Below, piece by piece: positions 37,220 through 46,357 of a stretch of DNA of 64,000 nucleotides (position 1 is the stretch's first letter; the number at the start of each line of letters is the position of its first letter). Made by a program: the position numbers and the translations under genes. The notes under the pieces are model-generated. The model was not told the origin of the DNA, made no database searches, and saw only the letters and a program-made list of their open reading frames with translations. This DNA is from Gemmatimonadota bacterium. Its GTDB lineage: Bacteria > Gemmatimonadota > Gemmatimonadetes > Gemmatimonadales > GWC2-71-9. The stretch spans positions 1 to 64,000 of the forward strand of contig JADJPD010000006.1 of the NCBI GenBank assembly GCA_016713435.1. The letters run 5' to 3'.

Positions 37220-38199
37220 CGGGGTCTCGGGCTCTCGCCGTCCCGCCCAGCTGGGCGGTGACGGCGGAAGCGGATCGGGCGACGTGGGCGGAGGCGGTGC
37301 AACTCGGGCGGCAGGTGCTGGTCCGCAAGGCGCGCTCGTTCAGCCTGGCCACGGCCTTCCTGCCGCCGGCCACGCAGGATGCCGTGGCGGTGGTGTACGG
37401 CTTCTGCCGCCTGGCCGACGACCTGGCCGATGAGGTGCGTCCCGCCAGTGCGGCGCGCCGCCGCCTCGACCTGCTCGAGGCCGAGTTGCTCGGCTTTGCG
37501 CCGGCCCGGCCGGTGGTGGCGGGCTTCCGGATGCTGGCCGAGCGCGAGGGTGTGCCGCTCAGCGCGGCCCGGACGCTGCTCCGGGGCGTGCGGCTGGACG
37601 TGGACGACGTGGAGCTGGCGGACGACGTGGCGCTGCTCCGGTACTGCTACCGCGTGGCCGCCACCGTGGGCCTCATGATGAACCCCCTCCTCGGCGTCCG
37701 TGATCCGGCGGGGGAGGCGGCTGCGGTGAACCTGGGCCTGGCCATGCAGCTCACCAACATCGTGCGGGACGTGGCGGAGGATGCGGCCAATGGCCGGGTG
37801 TACCTCCCCGCCTCGCGGCTCGCGGCCCACGGCACCACGCCGGCCGCCGTGCGCGACGGCACCGCACCGCGCCACGCGGTCCGCGCCGTGGCCCACGAGC
37901 TCCTCGCCATGGCCGACGCCCTGTACCGGAACGCCGACCAGGGCCTGGCGTACATCCCCCTCCGCGCGCGGTTCGGGATCACGGCGGCCTCGCGGCTGTA
38001 CGCCTCGATCGGGTGGCGCATGCAGCGCTGCGCCCACAACCCGCTCGACGGCCGGACGGTGGTGCCGCGCTACGAGAAGGGCTGGCGGCTGGTCCAGGCC
38101 GCGGGGCGCACGGTCCGCGCCTCCTTCGGGCCGTCCTGGCCCGGGGACCTCGGTCCCGGGCTCCAGGCCGTGCGGGACCGCGCCTGCGCCGGTGCCTGA
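37216..38199 (+). CDS. crtB: Phytoene synthase
   Basis: A 327-aa enzyme that condenses two geranylgeranyl diphosphates head to head to phytoene. The two Asp-rich substrate motifs are visible: LADDLADE at about residues 72-79 and NIVRDVAEDA at about 179-188, with ARSFSLATAFLP near the N-terminus. The start overlaps the hemY stop (ATGA). It is the only crt gene in the plus-strand operon; the partner crtI is divergent. Confidence 0.93.
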   Translation: MTGSRALAVPPSWAVTAEADRATWAEAVQLGRQVLVRKARSFSLATAFLPPATQDAVAVVYGFCRLADDLADEVRPASAARRRLDLLEAELLGFAPARPVVAGFRMLAEREGVPLSAARTLLRGVRLDVDDVELADDVALLRYCYRVAATVGLMMNPLLGVRDPAGEAAAVNLGLAMQLTNIVRDVAEDAANGRVYLPASRLAAHGTTPAAVRDGTAPRHAVRAVAHELLAMADALYRNADQGLAYIPLRARFGITAASRLYASIGWRMQRCAHNPLDGRTVVPRYEKGWRLVQAAGRTVRASFGPSWPGDLGPGLQAVRDRACAGA

Positions 38200-39151
38200 C
38201 ACAGCAGCGGGGCCCGGGGACCCGGAGGCGCTCGAGGAGGCGGCCTGCCTGGTGTGCGGCAGTCGCGAGGCCCAGCCGGTGGCCACCAGCCGGGCGCAGA
38301 TGTGGGGGCCGGCCGAGCGGTTCCAGTGGCAGCGCTGCCGTGCCTGCGGCCTGGTGTACCTGAGCCCGCGGGTGCCGGCGGCCCGGATCGGGCGGTACTA
38401 CGAGGGCTACATCCCGCATCGCGGGCCCGGGGCGTGGGGCCGCTGGGCGGGGCTGGTGCGGACCAGCGAGGCGCGCACCGACCGGCTCCGCCTGGCGCGG
38501 ATCCGGTCGCTCGGGCCGGTGGGGCCGGGGCAGGCGGTGCTCGACGTGGGCTGCGGCCGGCCGAGCTTCCTCCGGCTGGTGTGCCAGGAGACGGGCGCCC
38601 GGTGCGTGGGGACCGACTTCGACGACGGCGGCTGGCGCGGGGCGCCGGCGGAGTGGCCGGGGCTCGAGCTGCACGCCGGGGAGCTGGAGCAGCTGCCGCT
38701 TGCGGGGCCGTTCGACCGGATCACGCTCTGGCACGTGCTGGAGCACCTGTACGACCCCGTCGGCACGCTGCGGCACCTGCGGACGCTGGCGGATGCGCGC
38801 ACGCGGCTCGTCATCGAGGTGCCGGACCATGCCGGCCTCTCGCGGCGGCTGCAGGGGGATCACTGGGCGGGCTATCACACGCCGCGGCACACGGCGGCGT
38901 ATACGCCGGCCTCGCTGCGGCAGGCGCTGGAGCGGGCGGGCTGGCGGGTGGTGGCGCAGCAGCAGTGGGGGACCCTCGATCCGTGGGTGCTGTGGTGGCT
39001 GGGCCAGCAGGAGCGCGGGCCCCGGGACTGGAGCGGCTCGCTCGAGGGCGCCTTCCTGCCGTTCGTGGCGGGGAAGGTGGCGACGCTGCCGCTCGCGCTC
39101 CTGGCGCGGTGGGTGCCCCTCGGATTCCAGACGGCCATTGCGGCCGCCTGA
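38192..39151 (+). CDS. SAM-dependent methyltransferase with N-terminal zinc ribbon
   Basis: A 319-aa protein starting at GTG 38192, which overlaps the crtB stop by 8 bases. The N-terminus has two CxxC pairs (CLVCGS and CRACGL, about residues 21-52), probably a zinc ribbon; the SAM-binding motif LDVGCGRPSFLRLV follows at about 120, then WHVLEHLYDP and the domain typical of Methyltransf_23 proteins. These often modify sugars or lipids. Its place between crtB and bchI hints at a role in pigment (carotenoid or glycosyl-carotenoid) methylation, but it is not the CrtF family. Confidence 0.75.
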   Translation: MPDTAAGPGDPEALEEAACLVCGSREAQPVATSRAQMWGPAERFQWQRCRACGLVYLSPRVPAARIGRYYEGYIPHRGPGAWGRWAGLVRTSEARTDRLRLARIRSLGPVGPGQAVLDVGCGRPSFLRLVCQETGARCVGTDFDDGGWRGAPAEWPGLELHAGELEQLPLAGPFDRITLWHVLEHLYDPVGTLRHLRTLADARTRLVIEVPDHAGLSRRLQGDHWAGYHTPRHTAAYTPASLRQALERAGWRVVAQQQWGTLDPWVLWWLGQQERGPRDWSGSLEGAFLPFVAGKVATLPLALLARWVPLGFQTAIAAA

Positions 39152-39172
39152 GGCTTTGCCGGAGGTCGGGTC

Positions 39173-40204
39173 ATGACGTACGTCTTTCCGTTCGCGGCCA
39201 TCGTGGGCCAGGACGAGATGAAGCTGGCGCTGCTCATCGCCGCGGTGGATCCCGGCGTGGGCGGCGTCATGGTCTTTGGGGACCGGGGCACCGGCAAGTC
39301 GACGGCCGTGCGCGCCATGCCCGGCGTGCTGCCCGAGATGCCGGTGGTGAAGGGCTGCCGCTACGGCTGTGACCCCGCCGCCAACGGCGCGCGCTGCGCC
39401 GAGTGCCACGCCCGCGAGGCGGCGGGCGAGAAGCTCCGGAGCATCAAGGCGGTGGTGCCGGTGGTGGACCTGCCCCTCGGCGCCACCGAGGATCGCGTGG
39501 TCGGGGCGCTGGACCTCGAGCGCGCGCTCACCCGCGGCGAGAAGCACTTCGAGCCCGGCATCCTGGCGCGGGCGCACCGCGGCTTCCTGTACATCGATGA
39601 GGTGAACCTGCTCGAGGACCACCTCGTGGACCTGCTTCTCGACGTGGCCGCGAGCGGCGTCAACCTGGTGGAGCGCGAGGGCCTCTCGCTCCGCCACCCC
39701 GCGCGCTTCGTGCTGGTGGGGAGCGGTAACCCCGAGGAGGGCGACCTTCGCCCGCAGCTCCTCGACCGCTTCGGCCTGGCGGTGGAGGTGAAGACGCCCA
39801 CGGAACCGAAGGAACGGATCGAGGTGCTCCGGCGCCGCGACGCCTTCGACCGCGATCCCGCCGGCTTCACGGCGCAGTGGGAGGCGGAGAACCGCAAGGT
39901 GGGGCACCGCATCACCCGGGCGCGGAAGGCGCTGCCGTCGGTGGAGCTCACCGAGGACGCGCTGACCCTCATGACCAAGCTGTGCCTGGCACTCGGCACC
40001 GACGGCCTGCGGGGTGAACTGCCGCTGGCGCGGGCGGCCCGCGCGGCCGCCGCGCTGGACGGTGCCCGGAAGGTCACGGTGGCGCACCTCCGGCGCGTGG
40101 CCCCGCTGGCGCTCCGCCACCGCCTGCGCCGCAACCCGCTCGACGACACCTCCGCCACCACCCGGGTGACCCGCGCGGTGGACGAGGTCCTGCCCCCGGC
40201 ATGA
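39173..40204 (+). CDS. bchI: Magnesium chelatase ATPase subunit I
   Basis: A 343-aa AAA+ ATPase that drives insertion of Mg into protoporphyrin IX with BchD and BchH. Walker A is GDRGTGKST, Walker B is LYIDEVNLL, and the MgCl-type insert with CRYGCDPAANGARCAEC is present. It begins with VFPFAAIVGQDEMKLALL, typical of BchI. A GGAGG lies 9 bases before the ATG. It overlaps bchD by ATGA. Confidence 0.95.
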   Translation: MTYVFPFAAIVGQDEMKLALLIAAVDPGVGGVMVFGDRGTGKSTAVRAMPGVLPEMPVVKGCRYGCDPAANGARCAECHAREAAGEKLRSIKAVVPVVDLPLGATEDRVVGALDLERALTRGEKHFEPGILARAHRGFLYIDEVNLLEDHLVDLLLDVAASGVNLVEREGLSLRHPARFVLVGSGNPEEGDLRPQLLDRFGLAVEVKTPTEPKERIEVLRRRDAFDRDPAGFTAQWEAENRKVGHRITRARKALPSVELTEDALTLMTKLCLALGTDGLRGELPLARAARAAAALDGARKVTVAHLRRVAPLALRHRLRRNPLDDTSATTRVTRAVDEVLPPA

Positions 40205-41885
40205 TCGTCCCCGCCCTCACGCTCCTTGCCGTGGATCCCCACGGCCTGGGCGGCGCCGTGCTGCACGGCGCCGCCGGCCCCGAGCGTGAGCGGCTGCTGG
40301 CCGAGTTCGACCGGCTGCTCCCCGACCCATGGCCGCGCCGGCGCATTCCCCCCGGCATCACCCACGACCGCCTCTTCGGCGGGCTGGATCTCGCGGCCAC
40401 GCAGGCCGAAGGGCGGCCCGTCCACGCCCCGGGGCTCCTCACCACCCTGCAGGGGGGCGTGGCCGTGGTCCCGATGGCGGAGCGGGTCCAGCCCACGCTC
40501 GCCACGGGCCTGCTGCAGCTGCTCGACGGCGAGGCCGGGGTGGCGGCCGCCTGCACCCTGGTGCTGGATGAGAGCCTGCCTGACGAAGCGGGCACGCCCG
40601 CGGCGCTCGTCGACCGGCTGGCGTTCCGGATCGCCCTCGATCCCCTGGCGCTCCGGGGCCCGCTCTGGGACCCGGGCGCGCCCGGGGCGGTGGCGGCGGC
40701 CCGGGCCCGGCTCCCGCACGTGACGGCCACCGAGCAGGACCTCGCGGCGATCGCCACGGCGGCGCTGGCCTTTGGCGTCGGCTCGCCGCGGGCGGACCGG
40801 TTTGCGCTCCGCGCCGCGCGGGCGGCGGCGGCGCTCGCGGGTCGCGACGCGATCCGCGAGGAGGACCTGGTGCTGGCGGGCGAGCTGGTGCTCGTCCCCC
40901 GCGCCACCCGCATCCCCGCCCCGCCGGACGCGTCGCCGCCCCCGCCACCCCCGCCCCCCGACCAGCCCGAGAGCCAGGACGAATCGGCCGAGCCGCCGAG
41001 CGAGGGGGCGCCGCTCGCCGACCGGGTGCTCGAGGCCGTCACGGCCAGGCTGCCGGCGGCGCTGCTGGCGTCGCTCGGCGCCGCGCGGAAGGGGGCGGCT
41101 CGGGCAAGGGGGGCCGGATGATCCGGACGCCCACCCATGGCCGCCGCATCGGCACCCGCCCCGGCGACCCGCGCCGCGCCCGCATCGACATCGTCGAGAC
41201 GCTCCGCGCGGCCGCGCCGTGGCAGCGGCTCCGGGCCCGGAGGGACGGGCGGCTGGCCATCCGCCGGGACGACTTCCGCATCCAGCGCCTGGAGCACCAG
41301 GGCGGCACCACCGTGATCTTCGCCGTGGATGCCTCGGGGAGCGCCGCGCTGCATCGCCTGGCGGAGGCGAAGGGCGCGGTGGAGTTGCTGCTGGCGGAGA
41401 GCTACGTGCGCCGGGACCGGGTGGCCCTGATCAGCTTCCGTGGGGCCACGGCCGAGCTGATGCTGCCGCCCACCCGCTCGCTGGCGCGGGCGCGGCGTGC
41501 GCTCGCGGGGCTCCCGGGGGGCGGGGGGACGCCGCTCGCCAAGGCGATCGTGGCCTCCAGCCAGGCGGCCGACCAGGTGATGCGCGAGCGGGACGGCGGC
41601 TCGGCGCTCGTGGTGTTCCTGACCGATGCCCGCGCCAACGTGGCGCTCGACGGCACCGGCGGACGCCCCCAGGCCGAGGCCGATGCGCAGGCGGCGGCGC
41701 GCGCCTTCCGGCTGACCGGCGTGCCCGCGGTGCTCATCGACACCTCTCCCCGGCCGTCGGCCTATGCGGCCACGCTCGCGGGGGAGATGGGCGCCCGCTA
41801 CCTGCCGCTCCCGGTGGCGGACGCGCGCGGGGTCTCCCGCCTGGTGCAGGCGGCGCGCTCCGGCATGGTGGAGGCCGGCCGATGA
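40201..41885 (+). CDS. bchD: Magnesium chelatase subunit D, in two overlapping frames
   Basis: Two frames together make BchD. The first (40201-41121) is the degenerate AAA+ half, lacking a proper Walker A lysine, followed by a long Pro-rich acidic linker (PPPPPPPPDQPE). The second (41118-41885) is the integrin-I/VWA half with MIDAS motif DASGSAA and GTRPGDPRRARIDIVETLR. They overlap as ATGA at 41118. One extra G in the run of six at 41108-41113 would join them as ARGGRMIRTPTHGRRIG and give 561 aa, a normal BchD length, so a lost base is likely; a real split cannot be excluded. The protein stabilises BchI in the chelatase complex. Confidence 0.85.
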
Positions 41886-42670
41886 AACAGCTCCCGCTCG
41901 AGCGTGAAGGCTACCGGGGCGTCGTCGAGGCCGTGGTGCTGGTGTTCCTCTTCTGGTGGCTGGCCACCGGGCTGCTGCTCGGCCTGCCACGGGATCCGCT
42001 GGGCCGGGAGGCCGCCGCGGTGGTGGCGTCGCTGCTCGGCGGGGCGGGGCTCGGCCTGACGATGATCGTGCGGCAGGATGACTCGCCCCGCGGCGCGGCC
42101 ATCGGGTTCCTGGCCGGCGGGACGCTGTGGGGGTGGGTGCAGGCGGCGCTCTACGGCGGCTGGCTGGTGGGGCCCGGAATCGTCCGCCCGCCGGTGCCGA
42201 CGGGGGATCGCCTGGCCGACGCGCTGGCGGTGCTCCACGCCACGAGCTGGAACGAGGTGGCGTCCATCGGCGTGCTCGTCCTGGCGGCCGGGCTCGGCAC
42301 CAAGGCCACGAACCGGATGCCGTTCTGGACGGTGTTGCTGTTCTGGACCGCCCACCAGGCGGCGCGGCTCAACATCTTCCTCGGCGTGAGCAACCTGGAC
42401 GCGAGCCTGCTGCCGGAGCACCTCGCCTTCCTGGCGGCGTTCGTGGGGCCGCGCAGCAACACGCCGCTGCTCTGGCTCACGGTGCTGCTCTGGTCCGGCA
42501 TTACCGTCTGGCTGGTACGGCGGGCACGCACCTCGGGCAGCGGATTCCAGCGCCAGGGCGCGCTGCTGCTGGCCACCCTGGCCGGTCTCGCGGCCCTCGA
42601 GCACGCCCTGCTCGGCATGCCCGCGGCGCTGCCACTCTGGGGCCCCTTCCTGGGGCAGCTCCCCAGCTGA
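41882..42670 (+). CDS. puhE: PuhE photosynthetic complex assembly protein (DUF3623)
   Basis: A 262-aa membrane protein with about seven helices, N-terminal VEAVVLVFLFWWLATGLLLGLP and conserved FWTVLLFWTAHQAARLNIFLGV, the DUF3623 signature of PuhE. In purple bacteria PuhE is near acsF/puh and affects pigment-protein assembly. It overlaps the bchD stop by ATGA, so here it is part of the hemB-to-puhE operon instead of the puh operon. Confidence 0.85.
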   Translation: MKQLPLEREGYRGVVEAVVLVFLFWWLATGLLLGLPRDPLGREAAAVVASLLGGAGLGLTMIVRQDDSPRGAAIGFLAGGTLWGWVQAALYGGWLVGPGIVRPPVPTGDRLADALAVLHATSWNEVASIGVLVLAAGLGTKATNRMPFWTVLLFWTAHQAARLNIFLGVSNLDASLLPEHLAFLAAFVGPRSNTPLLWLTVLLWSGITVWLVRRARTSGSGFQRQGALLLATLAGLAALEHALLGMPAALPLWGPFLGQLPS

Positions 42671-42715
42671 AATCCGAGGGTGGGGGGCGAGGCGACCGGT
42701 CTTGTCGCCCTTGAT

Positions 42716-42733
42716 TGTCCACTTCTCTTGACA
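42716..42733 (+). promoter_or_regulatory. PpsR/CrtJ-type operator and -35 box before bchC
   Basis: TGT-N12-ACA is matched exactly. Its right half is also TTGACA (42728-42733), an ideal -35 box, with a weak TA-rich -10 region around 42751-42757. Repressor binding would hide the -35 box. It drives bchCXYZ. Confidence 0.65.
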
Positions 42734-42818
42734 AATAAAAGCGTCAGCACCAGTTTACAGGCCGTAAGCTCCTCCACCCCCAATTCGGCCAATGCAGGTC
42801 CTGGTGCCGAGGTCTCGG

Positions 42819-43763
42819 GTGCACACCACCGCCGTCGTGTTCGAAGAGCCCCACCGGCTCGCGCTACGCCCCTTGGCTGTCGCTGAGCCTGGTCCCGCCG
42901 ATGTGGTCGTCGGCGTGGAGTGGACCGGGATCAGCACCGGGACGGAACGCCTGCTCCTCACCGGCCAGATGCCGCCCTTTCCGGGGCTGGGGTATCCGCT
43001 GGTCCCGGGCTACGAGGCGGTCGGGCGGATCCGGGAGGCGGGGCCGGCGTCGGGGCGGGTGGTGGGCCAGCGGGTGTTCGTGCCGGGGGCGCGGTGTTTC
43101 CCCGAGGTGCGATGCCTCTTCGGCGGTGCGGCGGCCGCGCTGGTGGTGCCCGGGGCGCGGGCGATGCCGATCGCCGACGGGATCGGGGCCGAGGGTGCGC
43201 TGCTGGCGCTGGCTGCCACGGCCCACCACGCGCTGGCCCTCCCGAATGCCCGGCCGCCCGAGCTGATCGTGGGGCACGGCGCCCTGGGTCGGCTGCTGGC
43301 GCGGATGGCGGTGGCGCTCCACCCGGGGCATCCCGCGCCGGTGGTCTGGGAGAAGGCCGAGGTCCGGTCGGGCGGGGCGATGGGGTACCAGGTGCTCACG
43401 CCTGAGGAGGACCCGCGGAAGGACTACCAGGCCATCATCGACGTCTCGGGCGACAGCCGCCTGCTCGACGCGCTGATCGGCCGGCTGGGTCCACGGGGCG
43501 AGGTGGTGCTGGCGGGGTTCTACGAGCGGATCGGGTTCGACTTCGTGCCCGCGTTCCTGCGGGAGGCGACGATCCGGGTCTCGGCGGAGTGGCAGCCGGC
43601 GGACCTCGCGGCGGTGGTGGAGCAGGTGAACGGGGGGCGGGTCCGGCTGGACGGCATCGTCAGCCACCACGTCCCGGCAGCGGCGGCAAGCGACGCGTAC
43701 CAGGTGGCCTTCAGCGACCCGGGCTGCGTCAAGATGATCCTCGACTGGCAGGAGGCCGCGTGA
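42819..43763 (+). CDS. bchC: 3-hydroxyethyl bacteriochlorophyllide a dehydrogenase
   Basis: A 314-aa zinc-less MDR-type (alcohol dehydrogenase-like) enzyme that oxidises the 3-hydroxyethyl group to acetyl in bacteriochlorophyll a synthesis. Motifs: WTGISTGTERLLLTGQMPPFPGLGYPLVPGYE near the N-terminus in family order, and GHGALGRLLARM as the NAD-binding turn. The GTG at 42819 gives HTTAVVFEEPHRLAL, the usual BchC start; an ATG at 42792 would add nine residues. The stop overlaps the bchX GTG (GTGA). Confidence 0.93.
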   Translation: MHTTAVVFEEPHRLALRPLAVAEPGPADVVVGVEWTGISTGTERLLLTGQMPPFPGLGYPLVPGYEAVGRIREAGPASGRVVGQRVFVPGARCFPEVRCLFGGAAAALVVPGARAMPIADGIGAEGALLALAATAHHALALPNARPPELIVGHGALGRLLARMAVALHPGHPAPVVWEKAEVRSGGAMGYQVLTPEEDPRKDYQAIIDVSGDSRLLDALIGRLGPRGEVVLAGFYERIGFDFVPAFLREATIRVSAEWQPADLAAVVEQVNGGRVRLDGIVSHHVPAAAASDAYQVAFSDPGCVKMILDWQEAA

Positions 43764-44776
43764 TTGCACCCACTGGCGGGACCACGTCCGAACCCATCCA
43801 GCTGCTGCACAGCAAGCTGCGCGAGGAAGCACAGGCGGAGCCGGACGCGCCCGTCAGCACCGGGACGGCCAAGCAGACCCAGATCATCGCCATCTACGGG
43901 AAGGGCGGGATCGGGAAGAGCTTCACGCTCGCCAACCTGTCCTACATGATGGCGCAGCAGGGGCGGAAGGTGCTCCTGATCGGGTGCGACCCCAAGAGCG
44001 ACACCACCAGCCTGCTGTTCGGCGGCAAGGCCTGCCCGACGATCATCGAGGTCTCCTCGAAGAAGAAGCTGGCGGGGGAGCAGGTGGAGATCGGGGACGT
44101 CTGCTTCAAGCGCGATGGCGTCTTCGCCATGGAGCTGGGCGGGCCCGAGGTGGGCCGGGGCTGCGGCGGGCGCGGGATCATCCACGGGTTCGAGACGCTG
44201 GAGAAGCTCGGGTTCCACGAGTGGGGCTTCGACTTCGTGCTGCTCGACTTCCTGGGCGACGTGGTGTGCGGCGGCTTCGGGCTCCCGATCGCGCGCGACA
44301 TGTGCCAGAAGGTCATCGTGGTCGGCTCCAACGACCTGCAGTCGCTCTACGTGGCCAACAACGTGTGCAACGCGGTCGAGTACTTCCGGAAGCTCGGCGG
44401 CAACGTGGGCGTGGCGGGCATGGTGATCAACAAGGACGACGGCACGGGCGAGGCGCAGGCCTTCGCCACGACGGCCGGGATCCCGGTGCTCGCCGCCATC
44501 CCCGCGCACGAGGACATCCGCCGCAAGAGCGCCTCCTACGAGATCATCGGCCGCCCGGGTGGCGAGTGGGCGCCGCTGTTCGAGCTGCTGGCCACCAACG
44601 TGGCTGAGGCGCCGCCGGTGCGGCCGCGGCCGCTGTCGCAGGACGCGCTCCTCGGCCTCTTCAGCGGGGACACGGTGGGGCGCGACGTGGTGCTGACCCC
44701 CGCGACGCAGGAAGACATGTGCGGCGCCGCGGCCAAGCGGAAGGAAACGCTCGAGGTCGTCTACGACACGGTCTGA
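43760..44776 (+). CDS. bchX: Chlorophyllide a reductase iron protein
   Basis: A 338-aa NifH-like homodimeric Fe protein of chlorophyllide a oxidoreductase. Walker A is YGKGGIGKSFTLAN, and the two cluster-ligand Cys lie in GRGCGGRGI and DVVCGGFG. It passes electrons to the BchYZ core with ATP. The start is a GTG overlapping bchC, with GGAGG 6 bases upstream. About 40 residues precede the core, longer than in BchL, which is usual for BchX. Confidence 0.95.
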   Translation: MIAPTGGTTSEPIQLLHSKLREEAQAEPDAPVSTGTAKQTQIIAIYGKGGIGKSFTLANLSYMMAQQGRKVLLIGCDPKSDTTSLLFGGKACPTIIEVSSKKKLAGEQVEIGDVCFKRDGVFAMELGGPEVGRGCGGRGIIHGFETLEKLGFHEWGFDFVLLDFLGDVVCGGFGLPIARDMCQKVIVVGSNDLQSLYVANNVCNAVEYFRKLGGNVGVAGMVINKDDGTGEAQAFATTAGIPVLAAIPAHEDIRRKSASYEIIGRPGGEWAPLFELLATNVAEAPPVRPRPLSQDALLGLFSGDTVGRDVVLTPATQEDMCGAAAKRKETLEVVYDTV

Positions 44777-44779
44777 TCC

Positions 44780-46357
44780 ATGACCACCCGCGAAGTGCTC
44801 TACGCCGGCGAGCCGGCGACCCCGGACCCGACGCTCCCCCTGGAGCCGACGGCCCCGGGCGGCGCGCTGCCGGTGCTCCAGGACGGGCTGGGCTGCCATG
44901 CGGGGGCCGACACCCTGCGGGCCGCGGCCGAGGCGGCGGGGAAGAGCGCGGTGCTGGAGCAGTACGCGAAGGACTACCCGAAGGGCCCGCACGACCAGCC
45001 GCAGTCCATGTGCCCGGCCTTCGGCTCGCTCCGGGTGGGGCTCCGGATGCGGCGCACGGCCACGGTGCTCTCGGGCTCGGCGTGCTGTGTCTACGGGCTG
45101 TCGTTCACCAGCCATTTCTACGGCGCCCGCCGCACGGTGGGCTACGTGCCGTTCAACTCGGAGACGCTGGTCACGGGCAAGCTCTTCGAGGACATCCGCG
45201 AGTCGGTGTACCAGCTGGCGGACCCGGCCAAGTACGACGCGGTGGTGATCATCAACCTCTGCGTGCCGACGGCCTCGGGCGTGCCGCTGCAGCTGCTGCC
45301 CAAGCAGATCAACGGGGTCCGCATCATCGGCATCGACGTGCCGGGGTTCGGCGTGCCGACCCACGCGGAGGCCAAGGACGTGCTGGCGGGCGCCATGCTG
45401 CGCTACGCCCGGCTGGAGGCGGAGCAGGGCCCGGTGCAGGCGCCGCGCGGTGGCGTGAGCGCCACCCCGACCGTCACGCTGCTCGGCGAGATGTTCCCGG
45501 CCGACCCGGTGGGCATCGGCATGCTGCTCGAGCCGCTCGGCCTGGCGGCGGGGCCCTCGGTGCCGACGCGGGAGTGGCGTGACCTCTACGCCGCGCTCGA
45601 CTGCGCGGTGGTGGGCGCCATCCATCCGTTCTACACGGCGTCGATCCGGGAATTCGAGGCGGCGGGCCGCACGGTGGTCGGCTCCGGCCCGGTGGGGGTC
45701 GAGGGGACGGCCGCCTGGCTCCAGGCCATCGGCGACGCCTGCGGCACGAGCCAGAAGGCCATCGACAGCGCCAAGCAGAAGTTCCTGCCCGCCATCCAGG
45801 GCGCGCTGGCGCGCTTCCCGGTGAAGGGGCGGATCACCCTGTCGGGCTACGAAGGCTCCGAGCTCCTGGTGGCGCGCCTGCTGGTGGAGAGCGGCGCCGA
45901 GGTGCCCTACGTGGGGAGCGCCTGCCCGCGGACGCCGTGGAGCGACGCGGACCGCGCCTGGCTCGAGGCGCACGGCACGCACGTGCAGTTCCGCGCCTCG
46001 CTCGAGAACGACCTCGCGGCCATGGAGGCCTTCCAGCCCGACCTGGCCGTGGGCACGACGCCCGTGGTGCAGGCGGCCAAGGAGAAGGCCATCCCGGCGC
46101 TCTACTTCACCAACCTGATCTCCGCCCGGCCGCTCTTCGGCCCGGCCGGGGCCGGCTCGCTGGCGCAGGTGGTGAACGGGGCGCTCCGGAACAAGGACCG
46201 CTTCACCCGCTTCAAGCGCTTCTTCGCCGGCGTGGGCGAGGGGCATGCGGCGGGGGTGTGGGAGGACGTGCCGGAGGACCGGCCGGAGTTCCGCGAGCAC
46301 TATCGCCGCCACCTGGCCAAGCAGGCGGCCAAGAAGAAGGCGGAGGACATGGTCTGA
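44780..46357 (+). CDS. bchY: Chlorophyllide a reductase subunit Y
   Basis: A 525-aa NifD-like catalytic subunit of COR. Family motifs seen: DGLGCHAGADTLR (a cluster ligand Cys), SMCPAFGSLR, SGSACCVYGLSF, GIDVPGFGVPTHAEA and HPFYTASIREF. It pairs with BchZ to reduce ring B of chlorophyllide a to bacteriochlorophyllide a. The start lies 3 bases after bchX, and the stop overlaps the bchZ start by one base (TGATG). Confidence 0.95.
   Translation: MTTREVLYAGEPATPDPTLPLEPTAPGGALPVLQDGLGCHAGADTLRAAAEAAGKSAVLEQYAKDYPKGPHDQPQSMCPAFGSLRVGLRMRRTATVLSGSACCVYGLSFTSHFYGARRTVGYVPFNSETLVTGKLFEDIRESVYQLADPAKYDAVVIINLCVPTASGVPLQLLPKQINGVRIIGIDVPGFGVPTHAEAKDVLAGAMLRYARLEAEQGPVQAPRGGVSATPTVTLLGEMFPADPVGIGMLLEPLGLAAGPSVPTREWRDLYAALDCAVVGAIHPFYTASIREFEAAGRTVVGSGPVGVEGTAAWLQAIGDACGTSQKAIDSAKQKFLPAIQGALARFPVKGRITLSGYEGSELLVARLLVESGAEVPYVGSACPRTPWSDADRAWLEAHGTHVQFRASLENDLAAMEAFQPDLAVGTTPVVQAAKEKAIPALYFTNLISARPLFGPAGAGSLAQVVNGALRNKDRFTRFKRFFAGVGEGHAAGVWEDVPEDRPEFREHYRRHLAKQAAKKKAEDMV

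Noticed and set aside
43520..46312. A 930-codon open frame on the minus strand under bchC, bchX and bchY
   Set aside because: It is a shadow: high GC removes stop codons in antisense, the amino acid make-up (Arg, His, Gly, Val) is random-like, and the sense genes are certain.
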